NCBI GenBank assembly: GCA_947457445.1
Contig: CANGVO010000002.1
Span: 1 to 26,866 of the forward strand
From: Actinomycetota bacterium
Lineage (GTDB): Bacteria; Actinomycetota; Actinomycetes; Nanopelagicales; Nanopelagicaceae
Reading direction: 5' to 3'
DNA length: 26,866 bases
Part shown: positions 7,815-16,711 of the stretch, one piece after another
How the letters are laid out: each line of letters starts with the position of its first letter
Position numbering within the stretch: the stretch's first letter is position 1
The notes under the pieces: model-generated
What the model saw: only the letters and a program-made list of their open reading frames with translations
The model's database searches: none
What the model was told of the DNA's origin: nothing
Translations under genes and position numbers: made by a program

Positions 7815-9449
7815 TTAGAGACCTAAATCTGATTCGAACGCTCCGCCTTCGAGGCGCTCTTTCAAAGTGACTAAGAATCGAGCAGCATCTGCGCCATCAA
7901 CAACGCGGTGATCGTAGGAAAGTCCAAGGTAAACCATCGAACGTATCGCAATGGTTTCTCCTCCATCTTCACCCTTAACAACCATTGGACGTTTTACAAT
8001 TGCACCCAAACCTAGAATTGCTACTTGTGGCTGATTGATAATTGGTGTGTCAAAGAGCGCGCCACGACTTCCGGTGTTGGTTAATGTAAAAGTACCTCCA
8101 CCGAGTTCGTCTGGTGTGACTTTATTGTCGCGGGTGCGAGCTGCCAGATCTGAAATCTTTCGTGCGATTCCACCCATATTTAAATCGCCAGCGCTGTGAA
8201 TTACTGGGACTAGAAGCCCTCTTTCAGTATCAACGGCGATACCAAGATGTTCTGCGCCGTGATAAATAATCTGGTCGCCTTCAACGGATGAATTAAGAAC
8301 AGGATGTTGCTTTAGCGCTTCACAAGTTGCAACTGCAAAGAATGGCAAGAAGGATAACTTCACACCTTCGCGGGCTTCAAAAGTTGCCTTTGATCGATCA
8401 CGCAAGCGAGCAATCTTTGTTACATCTACTTCAATGACAGTCGTTAATTGTGCGCTAACTTGCAGAGACTCAACCATGCGCGCAGCGATTACCTTGCGCA
8501 AGCGCGACATCGTTACTGTTGTGCCACGCAGAGGAGACACGGCAACCGCTGCAGGACGCTGTGGTTGCGATGCAGGGGATGCCGCAACTTGAGAAGTTTG
8601 TACGGGAGCGTTGGCCACAGGTCGAGCTGACTCGACATCTTCCTTGCGAATGCGCCCTCCGACTCCGGTTCCCTTTACGTTAGCTAAATTAACGCCGAGT
8701 TCAGATGCTAATTTACGAACAATTGGAGTTACATAAGCATCGAGAGGTTGCGCTGCAACAACAGGCGCAGGAGCAGCAACTGGCGCAACAACTGGAGCGG
8801 GAGTTGAAACTGGCGCAACAACTGGAGCAGCAACTGGAGCGGGAGTTGAAACAGGCGCCGCACTACTTGCTCCGATAACTGCAAGACGTGCACCAACTGG
8901 AACAGTTGTATCTACCTGTACATCAATTGAAATAATTGTTCCGGCAACTGGTGATGGAATCTCTGTGTCAACCTTGTCAGTTGATACTTCAAGAAGTGCT
9001 TCATCGACGGCAACAGAATCGCCAACGCCTTTTAGCCAACGAGTAACAGTGCCTTCGCTAACACTTTCTCCAAGTGCTGGCATAGTAATTATTGTTCCGG
9101 CAGAAGAATTTGCAGCAGGTGCTGGTGGTGGAGATACAGGAGCAACAGGAGCTGCAGCAACAGGAGCCGCAGCAACAGGAGCCGCAGGAACTGGCGTACT
9201 TGGCGCTGCTGCGCTGTCAGCAATAATCGCAAGCTCGGCGCCAACTGGAACAGTTTGATCTACGCCAACAACAATTTTTTGCAGTATTCCGGCAACAGGT
9301 GAAGGAATTTCGGTATCGACTTTGTCGGTTGATACTTCAAGGAGCGGTTCGTCCATTGCGACCTGGTCGCCTTCGGACTTTAACCAACGTGTAACTGTTC
9401 CTTCGCTAACGCTTTCACCAAGCGCTGGCATTGTTACTGAGAAAGTCAT
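7815..9449 (-). CDS. sucB: Dihydrolipoamide acyltransferase (E2), actinobacterial SucB/DlaT type
   Basis: This is the E2 core of a 2-oxoacid dehydrogenase complex, 544 residues. It has two N-terminal lipoyl domains (about 1-77 and 120-195), each with the lipoylation site STDKVDTE (Lys43 in the first). Ala/Pro/Val-rich linkers follow each. An E3-binding domain ([14 protein letters not shown] through GRIRKEDV, about 238-272) and the catalytic domain end in DHRVVDGAD, with the active-site His. Actinobacterial members annotated as succinyltransferase include M. tuberculosis DlaT, which acts in pyruvate dehydrogenase, so the 2-oxoacid served is uncertain. AAGG lies about nine bases before the ATG. 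It is 30 bases after lpd, giving an E3-E2 operon. Confidence 0.95.
   Translation of the reverse strand: MTFSVTMPALGESVSEGTVTRWLKSEGDQVAMDEPLLEVSTDKVDTEIPSPVAGILQKIVVGVDQTVPVGAELAIIADSAAAPSTPVPAAPVAAAPVAAAPVAPVSPPPAPAANSSAGTIITMPALGESVSEGTVTRWLKGVGDSVAVDEALLEVSTDKVDTEIPSPVAGTIISIDVQVDTTVPVGARLAVIGASSAAPVSTPAPVAAPVVAPVSTPAPVVAPVAAPAPVVAAQPLDAYVTPIVRKLASELGVNLANVKGTGVGGRIRKEDVESARPVANAPVQTSQVAASPASQPQRPAAVAVSPLRGTTVTMSRLRKVIAARMVESLQVSAQLTTVIEVDVTKIARLRDRSKATFEAREGVKLSFLPFFAVATCEALKQHPVLNSSVEGDQIIYHGAEHLGIAVDTERGLLVPVIHSAGDLNMGGIARKISDLAARTRDNKVTPDELGGGTFTLTNTGSRGALFDTPIINQPQVAILGLGAIVKRPMVVKGEDGGETIAIRSMVYLGLSYDHRVVDGADAARFLVTLKERLEGGAFESDLGL
8791..8852. repeat. Tandem repeat in the second SucB linker
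   Basis: A 20-base unit (ACTGGAGCGGGAGTTGAAAC on the plus strand) occurs identically at 8791-8810 and 8833-8852, a period of 42. It encodes part of the Pro-Ala-Val linker after lipoyl domain 2. The repeat can expand or contract in frame. Confidence 0.8.
8943..9082. repeat. Lipoyl-domain direct repeat, copy 2
   Basis: This segment aligns without shift to 9291-9430 at a fixed offset of 348 bases. It encodes the core of the second lipoyl domain, including the lysine to be lipoylated. Similarity is high at the DNA level, so the duplication is recent or kept alike by conversion. Confidence 0.75.
9141..9190. repeat. Short tandem repeat in the first SucB linker
   Basis: The unit GCAACAGGAGC plus four bases recurs with a period of 15 at 9142, 9157 and 9172. 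It encodes the AAAPV-type flexible linker between the lipoyl domains and keeps the frame. Confidence 0.75.
9291..9430. repeat. Lipoyl-domain direct repeat, copy 1
   Basis: Partner of 8943-9082, offset 348 bases. It encodes the first lipoyl domain of SucB. Confidence 0.75.
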
Positions 9450-9479
9450 AACTTTTTCCTTTTCCCTATTTCCGTTGGA

Positions 9480-10847
9480 TTAACCGTGAGCGTGAAGTGG
9501 TTTGCCTGCAAGTGCCATATGCGCTTCACCCATGGCTTCGGAAAGCGTTGGGTGAGCATGAATGAGAGGTGCCACATCATCCGCAGATGCCTCCCAGTTA
9601 AAAATCAATTGTGCTTCAGCGAGAAGTTCGCCAACGCGCGCGCCAACCATATGAATGCCAAGAACTGGACCATTCTTTTGCGATACAAGTTTGATCGAGC
9701 CCGCAGTTCGCAATATTTGAGCTTTACCATTTCCTGCCAAGTCATAGTTAAGTTCGACGACATCAAATCCACGCTCTTTTGCTTGCGCTGTAGTTAAACC
9801 AACAGAGGCAACCTCAGGCTCGGAGTAAGTAACGCGGGGAACACCGTCATAATTAATCGGACGTGGATTTAATCCCGCGATTTCCTCGGCAACTAAAATT
9901 CCTTCGCCAAAGCCAACGTGGGCCAATTGCAGTGTTGGTATCAGATCTCCAACCGCCCAGATTCCTGGCACGTTGGTTCGGCATTTGTTATCTACCAATA
10001 CATATCCACGATCCATTGCAATACCTTGTTCTTCGTAACCCAAATTTGCGGAAACTGGACCGCGACCTACGGCAACGAGTAGAACTTCAGCGGTGAAGGT
10101 TTTGCCATCTTCCAAAGTTACGGTTACACCATCTGCAGTTACAGCATGAGATTTGAAGCGAACTCCGAGTTCAAAATTAATCCCGCGCTTGCGATAGGCG
10201 CGCTCTAATTGCTTGCTTGATGATTCATCTTCTAAAGCAACCAAGTGTGGTAAGCCTTCAATGATAGTTACATCTGCGCCGAATGATTTCCAGACAGATG
10301 CGAATTCGCAACCGATGACGCCTCCACCAAGAACGATTACGCTCTTCGGTACATATTCCATCTTGATGGCATGTTCAGATGTGATGACTTTCTTCCCATC
10401 AATATCCAAACCAGGAAGTGTGCGGGCATAAGAACCAGTAGCCAAGATGATGTTCTTGCCGGTGTAACGAACCCCATTTACTTCTACGGAGTCCTTAGCA
10501 ACTAATTTTCCGTGACCTTCAATGTAAGTAATGCTTCGAGATTTAACTAGGCCCTGCAATCCTTTGTGAAGCTTGGCGATGACACCATCTTTATAGGAAT
10601 TAACGCCTGTCATATCGATTGAGTTAAATGTGGCGTTAACGCCGAAATGGCTCGCCTCGCGAGTACCGTCCGCAATCTCACCAGCGTGAAGTAGCGCTTT
10701 AGTTGGAATACATCCGCGGTGTAAGCAGGTTCCGCCAAGTTTGTCCGCTTCAATTAGCGCAACGGATAATCCGAGTTGTGCACCACGTAGGGCCGCCGCG
10801 TAACCGCCGCTACCGCCACCTAAAACAACTAGATCAAAGTTGGACAC
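9480..10847 (-). CDS. lpd: Dihydrolipoyl dehydrogenase (E3)
   Basis: This FAD/NAD disulfide oxidoreductase reoxidises dihydrolipoyl groups of E2 and H-protein and reduces NAD+. It has 455 residues. The FAD motif is GGGSGGYAAA (10-19), the redox disulfide is Cys41/Cys46 (GGTCLHRGCIPTK), a second GGGVIGCE motif binds NAD, and the C-terminal HAHPTLSE supplies the catalytic His-Glu of the partner subunit. The GTG start has a strong GAAGGAG nine bases upstream. It lies 66 bases after pepA and 30 bases before sucB, so E3 and E2 are co-expressed. It may also serve glycine cleavage with GcvT. Confidence 0.97.
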   Translation of the reverse strand: MSNFDLVVLGGGSGGYAAALRGAQLGLSVALIEADKLGGTCLHRGCIPTKALLHAGEIADGTREASHFGVNATFNSIDMTGVNSYKDGVIAKLHKGLQGLVKSRSITYIEGHGKLVAKDSVEVNGVRYTGKNIILATGSYARTLPGLDIDGKKVITSEHAIKMEYVPKSVIVLGGGVIGCEFASVWKSFGADVTIIEGLPHLVALEDESSSKQLERAYRKRGINFELGVRFKSHAVTADGVTVTLEDGKTFTAEVLLVAVGRGPVSANLGYEEQGIAMDRGYVLVDNKCRTNVPGIWAVGDLIPTLQLAHVGFGEGILVAEEIAGLNPRPINYDGVPRVTYSEPEVASVGLTTAQAKERGFDVVELNYDLAGNGKAQILRTAGSIKLVSQKNGPVLGIHMVGARVGELLAEAQLIFNWEASADDVAPLIHAHPTLSEAMGEAHMALAGKPLHAHG

Positions 10848-10856
10848 CTGTGCGCG

Positions 10857-10863
10857 CTCCTTC
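10857..10863 (-). promoter_or_regulatory. Strong ribosome binding site deciding the lpd GTG start
   Basis: Minus-strand GAAGGAG sits nine bases before the GTG at 10847. It is one of the few full Shine-Dalgarno sites in the window and supports GTG over any internal start. Confidence 0.75.
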
Positions 10864-10913
10864 GTGAACTTCTTGCTCTTTGAGCCTATCTTGCCAGTTT
10901 TGCCCTGTGATTA

Positions 10914-12422
10914 CTAAACGGCCCCCGCTTGAGCCAAGGCAACCAATGAACGAAGTGCCACCCCTGTGCCCCCTACTGGCGTATATCCATAAGGCTCACC
11001 TTCGTTATAGGCAGGGCCGGCAATATCAAGGTGTAGCCAAGGCAACTCTGGCGCGATAAATTCTTTAAGGAATAGCCCTGCAACCATCATGCCTCCCATT
11101 CGTTCGCCAATGTTTGCCATATCGGCAACGGGTGAATCAAGAGAGGCGCGCAGTTCAATTGGCAATGGCATCGGCCAAAATGCCTCACCAGTTGATTTCG
11201 TAATTTCAAAGAAGTGATCACTGAACTCTTGGTTATTAGTCATGATCGCACTTGTGCGCGTACCCAGCGCAATCATTTGTGCGTAAGTCAAAGTTGCAAC
11301 ATCGACTATGCCATTCAAATTCTTATTTTCCTGCGCCTTAACTAAAGCATCTCCTAAAACTAACCGTCCTTCAGCATCAGGATTTAGGACTTCAACAGTT
11401 TTACCACCGAACATAGTAATTATGTCACTCGGACGAGTGGCGTTATCGCTGACCATATTTTCGGCAAGAGGTGCATAACAGTCGATAGCAACCGGAATTT
11501 TCAAAAGTGCGATTGCAATAGTTGCAGCGCAAACTGCTGCTGCACCAGACATGTCAGATTTCATCGCTTCCATCCCTGCGGCAGGTTTTAGCGCTAGTCC
11601 ACCAGTATCAAAAGTTATTCCCTTGCCAACATATGCATAGGATTTCTTAGCTTTAACTTTTACGGGTGTGTAGGAAATATGAAAAAGGCGAGGAGGATTC
11701 GCCGAGCCTTGGCCCACAGCAGTTATTCCACCATAGCCCTTGCTCTTTAACTGCGTCTCATTCATAACCGAAACTTTTAGGCCGATTGCTGAACCGCCCA
11801 CCTTCTTGATCAAGGCGGTAAATTCCTTACAGAATGAATCTGGAGTTAAGTGGCTTGGGGGAGTGTTTATCAAATCCCTAACTAAAGTTGTGTACTCGCC
11901 AATGATCGCTGCGCTCTTTAGGGCCTGCTTGGCATCTGCTTGCTTGGCAAGCGCCGAATGAATTGTGATTGACTTTAAACCCACTTGGCGGTTAACAAGT
12001 GAATCAACTCGGAATTTGTTAAACGAATAAGCGCCAAGGAGTGCTCCTTCTGCGATGGCTGCAATAGCAGAAGCTTTTTTAGCGGGTAAAGAAAATGTTG
12101 CGCCAACATTGCCAGCTAGGGCTCTGGCCGCAGAACCGGCGGCACGTCGTAGCGTCTCATCTGAAAATGTTGCCTTATGTTCACCAAGACCTGTAAAAAC
12201 AATTAACTTTGTTGATGTTCCCGGAATCTTTATGACTTCATCGGGTTTTCCGGTCGCTCCCAAATCAGAGAGTGTCGACAACATTTTCTTAGTATCGAGT
12301 GCGACATCTCCGCTTTCGATAGTTAGCGCTCCTTGGCCCTTACCGGAAGACTTTTTAAATGAAACTCCAACAACCAGGATTTCATCTTTGATGATTCCAT
12401 CTGAGAGGTGCAGGGCGGTCAT
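10914..12422 (-). CDS. pepA: Leucyl aminopeptidase (M17 family)
   Basis: This cytosolic two-metal exopeptidase removes N-terminal residues such as leucine. Its 502 residues comprise a variable N-terminal domain and the conserved C-terminal catalytic domain. Metal and catalytic motifs are visible: YVGKGITFDTGGLALKP (Lys and Asp ligands), DMSGAAAV, and the family signature NPDAEGRLVLGDAL with Asp and Glu ligands and the catalytic Arg. The ATG at 12422 has AAGGAG five bases upstream and a -35/-10 pair further up. It heads the conserved order pepA-lpd-sucB and is divergent from gcvT. It is also assigned glutathione/Cys-Gly processing in some bacteria, which cannot be judged here. Confidence 0.96.
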   Translation of the reverse strand: MTALHLSDGIIKDEILVVGVSFKKSSGKGQGALTIESGDVALDTKKMLSTLSDLGATGKPDEVIKIPGTSTKLIVFTGLGEHKATFSDETLRRAAGSAARALAGNVGATFSLPAKKASAIAAIAEGALLGAYSFNKFRVDSLVNRQVGLKSITIHSALAKQADAKQALKSAAIIGEYTTLVRDLINTPPSHLTPDSFCKEFTALIKKVGGSAIGLKVSVMNETQLKSKGYGGITAVGQGSANPPRLFHISYTPVKVKAKKSYAYVGKGITFDTGGLALKPAAGMEAMKSDMSGAAAVCAATIAIALLKIPVAIDCYAPLAENMVSDNATRPSDIITMFGGKTVEVLNPDAEGRLVLGDALVKAQENKNLNGIVDVATLTYAQMIALGTRTSAIMTNNQEFSDHFFEITKSTGEAFWPMPLPIELRASLDSPVADMANIGERMGGMMVAGLFLKEFIAPELPWLHLDIAGPAYNEGEPYGYTPVGGTGVALRSLVALAQAGAV

Positions 12423-12427
12423 TAAAT

Positions 12428-12433
12428 CTCCTT
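12428..12433 (-). promoter_or_regulatory. Ribosome binding site of pepA
   Basis: Minus-strand AAGGAG lies five bases before the pepA ATG at 12422. Confidence 0.7.
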
Positions 12434-12453
12434 TTATGGGCCAAACAAATCAG

Positions 12454-12482
12454 TACATACTTTTAGGGTCGGGTAAGTGTAA
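12454..12482 (-). promoter_or_regulatory. pepA promoter (-35 and -10)
   Basis: On the minus strand TTACAC (12477-12482) and TATGTA (12454-12459) are separated by exactly 17 bases. Transcription would start near 12447, giving a leader of about 25 bases that includes the AAGGAG site. The -35 box overlaps the gcvT -10 box on the other strand. Confidence 0.55.
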
Positions 12483-12485
12483 GTT
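12480..12485 (+). promoter_or_regulatory. Probable -10 box for leaderless gcvT mRNA
   Basis: TAAGTT, six bases (GTTGCC), then the ATG at 12492. There is no Shine-Dalgarno sequence. It overlaps the pepA -35 box, so the two promoters may exclude each other. Confidence 0.45.
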
Positions 12486-12491
12486 GTTGCC

Positions 12492-13580
12492 ATGAAAAAT
12501 TCACCACTTGCCGATCGACACATCAACCTTTCTGCCAAGATGGCGGATTTTGGTGGGTGGCTAATGCCGATCGAGTATCCCGGTGGTGGCGTTTTGGCTG
12601 AGCACGCCGCCGTCCGTGAGCGAGTCGGAATATTCGATGTTTCGCATTTAGGAAAAGTAAGCGTTAAGGGAAAGGGAGCTCTTCAATTCCTAAACTCCGT
12701 TTTCACTAACGACCTCGACCGAATTACAGATGGACAAGCGCAATATACGTTGCACTGCAATTCCGATGGAGGCGTAATTGATGATTTGATCGTTTATCGC
12801 AATAGTTCAACGGATCTATTCCTAATTCCAAACGCTTCGAATACATCTGATGTGGTTGCGGATTTACTGTCTCGAAAGCCTGCCGAGATCGAAATAGTGA
12901 ACTTGCACGAATCCTTTGGCGTTATTGCGGTTCAAGGACCACGTTCACGTGAAGTAATAAAAAGTTTCGGTATCAATCCTGAAATGGATTACATGGCTTT
13001 TGAACATGTACAAATTGCTGGCTGCCAAGTAATTCTCTGCCGAACCGGCTATACGGGCGAACACGGATATGAAATCGTGCCAAACTGGAATGAGGCAACA
13101 ACCGTTTGGGATGCGCTAACGGAGGCCATAAAACAATTTGATGGATTGGTATGTGGTCTAGGGGCCCGAGATACTTTGCGAACCGAGATGGGCTACCCAC
13201 TTCATGGTCATGAACTTTCACTATCAATCAGTCCGGTGCAGGCCGCAGCAACTTGGGCCATCGGCTGGGATAAAGAAATATTCAGTGGTAGCCAAGCGCT
13301 TCGCGATGAAAAGGCCAGCGGCACACACCCCAGAATAAGAGCTTTGGTTAGCCAAGATCGTGGGATTCCAAGAGCTGGAATGAAGGTAAAAAACAGTTCT
13401 GGCGAATTGGTTGGTGAAATTACAAGTGGAACATTCTCGCCAACACTTAAAAAGGGAATTGCATTGGCGTTGTTATCTCACAACGTGAAATTAGGGGACC
13501 ATCTTGTAATTGACGTGCGCGGACGTGATTGCATCGCCGAAGTTACTAAATTACCTCTGGTTGCTTCGCACGTTCGATAA
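12492..13580 (+). CDS. gcvT: Glycine cleavage system T protein (aminomethyltransferase)
   Basis: GcvT takes the aminomethyl group from lipoylated H-protein, passes the methylene to tetrahydrofolate and releases ammonia. It has 362 residues, normal length. Visible blocks are DFGGWLMPIEY, RVGIFDVSHLGK, the folate/catalytic Asp region NSDGGVIDDLIVYR, GYTGEHGYEIV and GLGARDTLRTEMGYPLHGHEL. These support a true GcvT rather than a YgfZ-like relative. gcvH and gcvP are not in the window, so it is an isolated gene here, as I recall it is in mycobacteria. It is divergent from pepA. Its 3' end overlaps the convergent cbrT gene by 35 bp. Confidence 0.95.
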   Translation: MKNSPLADRHINLSAKMADFGGWLMPIEYPGGGVLAEHAAVRERVGIFDVSHLGKVSVKGKGALQFLNSVFTNDLDRITDGQAQYTLHCNSDGGVIDDLIVYRNSSTDLFLIPNASNTSDVVADLLSRKPAEIEIVNLHESFGVIAVQGPRSREVIKSFGINPEMDYMAFEHVQIAGCQVILCRTGYTGEHGYEIVPNWNEATTVWDALTEAIKQFDGLVCGLGARDTLRTEMGYPLHGHELSLSISPVQAAATWAIGWDKEIFSGSQALRDEKASGTHPRIRALVSQDRGIPRAGMKVKNSSGELVGEITSGTFSPTLKKGIALALLSHNVKLGDHLVIDVRGRDCIAEVTKLPLVASHVR

Positions 13581-14358
13581 ATTCAATCGGGGATAGAAAC
13601 GCAGCTCTTTTCTTTGTTCTGCGCAGAGCGGTTAGAACGGCGGGACCTGCTGAAATAGTCAACACCGTTGTCAGAATTGCACGGGGTATATCCCAGGCCA
13701 TCGCTGATAGGAAATGAAAAGTAAAGAATCGTTGCAAATTAGTTTGTAGTCCACCTCCAGGAATGAATGAGAGCTGAGTGTTGGCACCAATTGCCCAAGG
13801 CCAAAACTGCAGATCCATCAACAACCCATATATGAGCGATGAGGAAATCGAGATGAAAATTAACAAGAATATTTCACTCTTGCCGCGAATGGATTTGAGA
13901 AAAGATCCAGCGAATAATCCGATTACTCCAGCGGCGAATAATTGATAACTTAACCACGGACCAATACCGCCGGTAAAAAGAGCCGATGTCAGCATCGCTA
14001 GGACTCCGAGTAAGAAACCAAAAGCACCGCCGAAAACGCGGGCTGACAAAATAAGTAAGAACCACATCGGCTCAAGTCCTACTGCACCAGCACCCAATGG
14101 TCGCAGAGCGGCGATAAGGGCTGCCAGCATTCCAAGTAGCGCAACAGATTTGGCATCTAGAGACTTATCGCTGAGTTGCGCGATGAGCAATAGGAATGTG
14201 AGCGGGATAGCAGTCCAGAAAAAATACTGAGCGAAGTGCGCTGCACCTTTATCTTGTGCAAAAAATGGCCAGGTGAATCCAGCCATAGTGAATATCGAAA
14301 CCAAGAATAGAGTTAATTGTGATTTGCGAGAGAATCGGTAAATGTCAGGAGTTTTCAC
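13546..14358 (-). CDS. cbrT: ECF transporter S component, predicted cobalamin type (CbrT)
   Basis: This is the predicted substrate-binding membrane subunit of an energy-coupling-factor importer, about 270 residues with several hydrophobic helices. The block RPLGAGAVGLEPMWFLLILSAR and the segment FTGGIGPWLSYQLFAAG are typical of actinobacterial S components found with duplicated ATPases. The GTG at 14358 is chosen because its GTGA overlaps the cbrU stop and GGAG lies eight bases upstream; a longer start at 14403 would run deep inside cbrU and add a Cys-rich non-membrane stretch. It is the last gene of the riboswitch-led operon. Cobalamin is inferred from the riboswitch and the CbrTUV arrangement; a precursor is an alternative. 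Confidence 0.82.
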   Translation of the reverse strand: MKTPDIYRFSRKSQLTLFLVSIFTMAGFTWPFFAQDKGAAHFAQYFFWTAIPLTFLLLIAQLSDKSLDAKSVALLGMLAALIAALRPLGAGAVGLEPMWFLLILSARVFGGAFGFLLGVLAMLTSALFTGGIGPWLSYQLFAAGVIGLFAGSFLKSIRGKSEIFLLIFISISSSLIYGLLMDLQFWPWAIGANTQLSFIPGGGLQTNLQRFFTFHFLSAMAWDIPRAILTTVLTISAGPAVLTALRRTKKRAAFLSPIEFIERAKQPEVI

Positions 14359-15959
14359 TGTTGCTTCTCCATGGCGGCAACAACATCGGAAACTGTCAAC
14401 CATCTTCGCGGCGACATTACCTTTGAAACTTGGGGTGCAAATGCCGGAGACGAAAGCAAGATATCGAGCGTTGGACCATCTGCAACGATTTCACCTTCGG
14501 ATAGGAAGATAACTCGATCAGCAAGTTCGGCAACAAGTTCAACATCGTGAGTTGCAATCAGCACTGAGCGGCCCAGTTCTTTTGCGAAATTCTGCAGCAG
14601 GCCACATAGCAGCGCCTTAGATTGATAATCCAAACCACGAGTTGGTTCATCAAGGATTAGAACTTGCGGTTGGGCAGATAAGACAACCGAGAGCGCTAGC
14701 GCCAGGCGCTGACCCTCAGATAAATCCCGAGGATGAGTTTTTTCATTTACTGAAGGAACAATTCGTTGCAAGAGCGCCAGAGTTGTTCCTTTGGATATTT
14801 GATTGTCCTTATCAGCTTGCTGACACTCGCCTAAAACACTTTGGCCATAGAGTAAATCACTTGGTTCCTGTGGAATGAATCCAACTGTTTCGCGGCGAAT
14901 TTTCCCCTTCAATTCTGTAGAAAATTCTCCGCCGATGCTCGAGCGCCCCGAAGTCGGGTTTTGTAATCCAACCAGCGTTGTTAAAAGCGAACTCTTGCCG
15001 GCTCCATTTCGTCCCATTAGGGCCACAATTTCACCAGCACGAACATTTATATTTATATTCTTTAGGGCAACATGAGAACCGTACTTCAACGTTAGATCAT
15101 TAGCAGAAACCGTAATTTCGCCAGTAACAGCGATTTCACTTTCTAAATCATCTCCAACATTTCTGTATTTCTCACTCGCTCGTCTTACTTCTCTAACGCT
15201 TAGTCCAACTTCAGAGAGCCCCAACGCTCTTGCTAGGTGCACAATTGGTGGGGCGATATCGGAATCTTTGAGAATTACCTCAGGCGTATCAATTTTTGCG
15301 CTACCGTCGCCTGAAATATGAATTATTCGATCGGCAAAACCAATAACCCGCTCTAATCTGTGTTCAGCGATCACCACAGTAAGGCTCAGATCATGAACCA
15401 GCCTGTGCAGAATTGAAAGCACTTCTTCGGCGGCGATTGGATCGAGTGCACTAGTTGGTTCATCCAACACCAAAATTTTAGGATGCATTACTAGCGCACT
15501 GCCGATAGCGACACGTTGTTGTTCGCCACCACTCAAAGTGGAGATGGAACGATTACGCAGATGGGCTAGTGCCATCAAATCCAAAATTTCTTCTACGCGT
15601 TTGCGCATCAAATCTGGCGCAAGGTTCTGCGCTTCCATACCAAATGCCAACTCTTCTTCAACGGTGTCAGTAACAAATCCTTGAGATGGGTTCTGTCCAA
15701 CGATTCCCACCAGATGTGAAAGGTCTCCGGGGCGAACCAGTTTTGTAGATATTCCGTCAACGGTTATATCTCCGGCCAAGATTCCACCAGTGTGGTGAGG
15801 AACTAACCCATTTATCAATTTCAAGAGCGAGGATTTTCCAGTTCCGGTAGATCCGATAATTAAAACCAGCTCACCTTCAACGATGGAGAATGAAAGATCC
15901 TCAAGAATTGTCTTAGTCGAGGTGGGGTAAATCAGAGAGACGTTAGCGAAATTGATCAT
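14355..15959 (-). CDS. cbrU: Duplicated ATPase of the ECF cobalamin transporter (CbrU)
   Basis: This is one 534-residue chain carrying two ABC ATPase domains that power the ECF importer. In domain 1, Walker A is GSTGTGKS (36-43), the signature LSGGEQQ and Walker B ILVLDEP. In domain 2, Walker A is GRNGAGKS, the signature LSEGQ and Walker B VLILDEP. Both domains keep the Q-loop and switch His (AEHRLE and ATHDVE), so both sites look active. Fused A1-A2 ATPases are common in actinobacterial ECF systems. It overlaps cbrV by 4 bp (ATGA) and cbrT by 4 bp (GTGA), so all three are translationally coupled. Confidence 0.93.
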   Translation of the reverse strand: MINFANVSLIYPTSTKTILEDLSFSIVEGELVLIIGSTGTGKSSLLKLINGLVPHHTGGILAGDITVDGISTKLVRPGDLSHLVGIVGQNPSQGFVTDTVEEELAFGMEAQNLAPDLMRKRVEEILDLMALAHLRNRSISTLSGGEQQRVAIGSALVMHPKILVLDEPTSALDPIAAEEVLSILHRLVHDLSLTVVIAEHRLERVIGFADRIIHISGDGSAKIDTPEVILKDSDIAPPIVHLARALGLSEVGLSVREVRRASEKYRNVGDDLESEIAVTGEITVSANDLTLKYGSHVALKNININVRAGEIVALMGRNGAGKSSLLTTLVGLQNPTSGRSSIGGEFSTELKGKIRRETVGFIPQEPSDLLYGQSVLGECQQADKDNQISKGTTLALLQRIVPSVNEKTHPRDLSEGQRLALALSVVLSAQPQVLILDEPTRGLDYQSKALLCGLLQNFAKELGRSVLIATHDVELVAELADRVIFLSEGEIVADGPTLDILLSSPAFAPQVSKVMSPRRWLTVSDVVAAMEKQQ

Positions 15960-16702
15960 CGTTTTAATACCAATACGAATGTAATTGCTGCTAGCGCTGT
16001 CGCTACAACGGCGCTGTCAATTTGTTGCCACGGTATTGGTCTATACCGAGATCTTTTACGGCTAATTCCGTAACCACGCGCGTCCATGGCGGCAGCCAGC
16101 TCGAGAGAACGTGATAGCGAATCTTCCAAAAGTGGAATCGCAATTGATCTCCAGGATGGTTTCTCGTCACCGCGCAAAGCGCGCGCCCGTCGAATACGTG
16201 AAGCGCTAAGAACTAATTGGGGGAGTGCTGATGTTGCAATAACCGTGGCTACACCAAACTCATAAATGACTATTGGGGTAATTCGCAAGAGTTTATGTGG
16301 ACTAGTTAATGAAACTGCTGCACCAAATAGTGCGATAACAGTGATGATTATTAGACCCTCGTGAATTGATGAAAGTAATCTTTCCTGCGTTACAACTCCG
16401 CCAACTCGTATTCCAGCAATCCAATTCGGGAGCGGCAATCTGGGAATACTGAATAAGGCTGTACCCGGGATTGGTACACCAATCAAGACACCGACCACCG
16501 TACGTATCACCAAGATAAATGCACCAAGTTTTAGCGAGAACCAGAATGACTTAGACCATGGAGCATTCTCGGAAAATTTGAAAACCGAAATCGCGGCAAC
16601 CGCCATGGCAAATCCAGCGACCCATGCATTATTGGAGGCGATAACTGCGCCAACAATAAGTAAGGACCAGATCCACCATGTAAGCGGATGCAGCGATTTC
16701 AT
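15956..16702 (-). CDS. cbrV: ECF transporter T component (CbrV)
   Basis: This is the membrane coupling subunit that links the ATPases to the S component, 248 residues. It has hydrophobic helices in the N-terminal half and a cytoplasmic coupling region carrying the two Ala-Arg-Gly-like motifs of EcfT, RARALRGD and AMDARGYG, which dock into the ATPase grooves. The ATG lies 9 bases after the stop of the secreted protein gene, and its end overlaps cbrU (ATGA). Being in the same transcript as a cobalamin riboswitch identifies it as part of a dedicated, not shared, ECF module. Confidence 0.9.
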   Translation of the reverse strand: MKSLHPLTWWIWSLLIVGAVIASNNAWVAGFAMAVAAISVFKFSENAPWSKSFWFSLKLGAFILVIRTVVGVLIGVPIPGTALFSIPRLPLPNWIAGIRVGGVVTQERLLSSIHEGLIIITVIALFGAAVSLTSPHKLLRITPIVIYEFGVATVIATSALPQLVLSASRIRRARALRGDEKPSWRSIAIPLLEDSLSRSLELAAAMDARGYGISRKRSRYRPIPWQQIDSAVVATALAAITFVLVLKR

Positions 16703-16711
16703 TTTCTGTAG

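Noticed and set aside
8965..9258. Plus-strand open frame rich in Gly/Ala/Thr
   Set aside because: It is antisense to the sucB lipoyl domain and linker; the repeats come from the Ala-Pro linker read backwards.
12055..12495. Plus-strand open frame of 146 codons
   Set aside because: It is antisense to the pepA N-terminal region and would run through the pepA promoter; it has no ribosome site and no family pattern.
14359..14403. Longer N-terminus for CbrT
   Set aside because: It would overlap cbrU by almost 50 bases and add a Cys-rich stretch; GTG at 14358 has a GGAG site and the GTGA coupling seen at neighbouring junctions.
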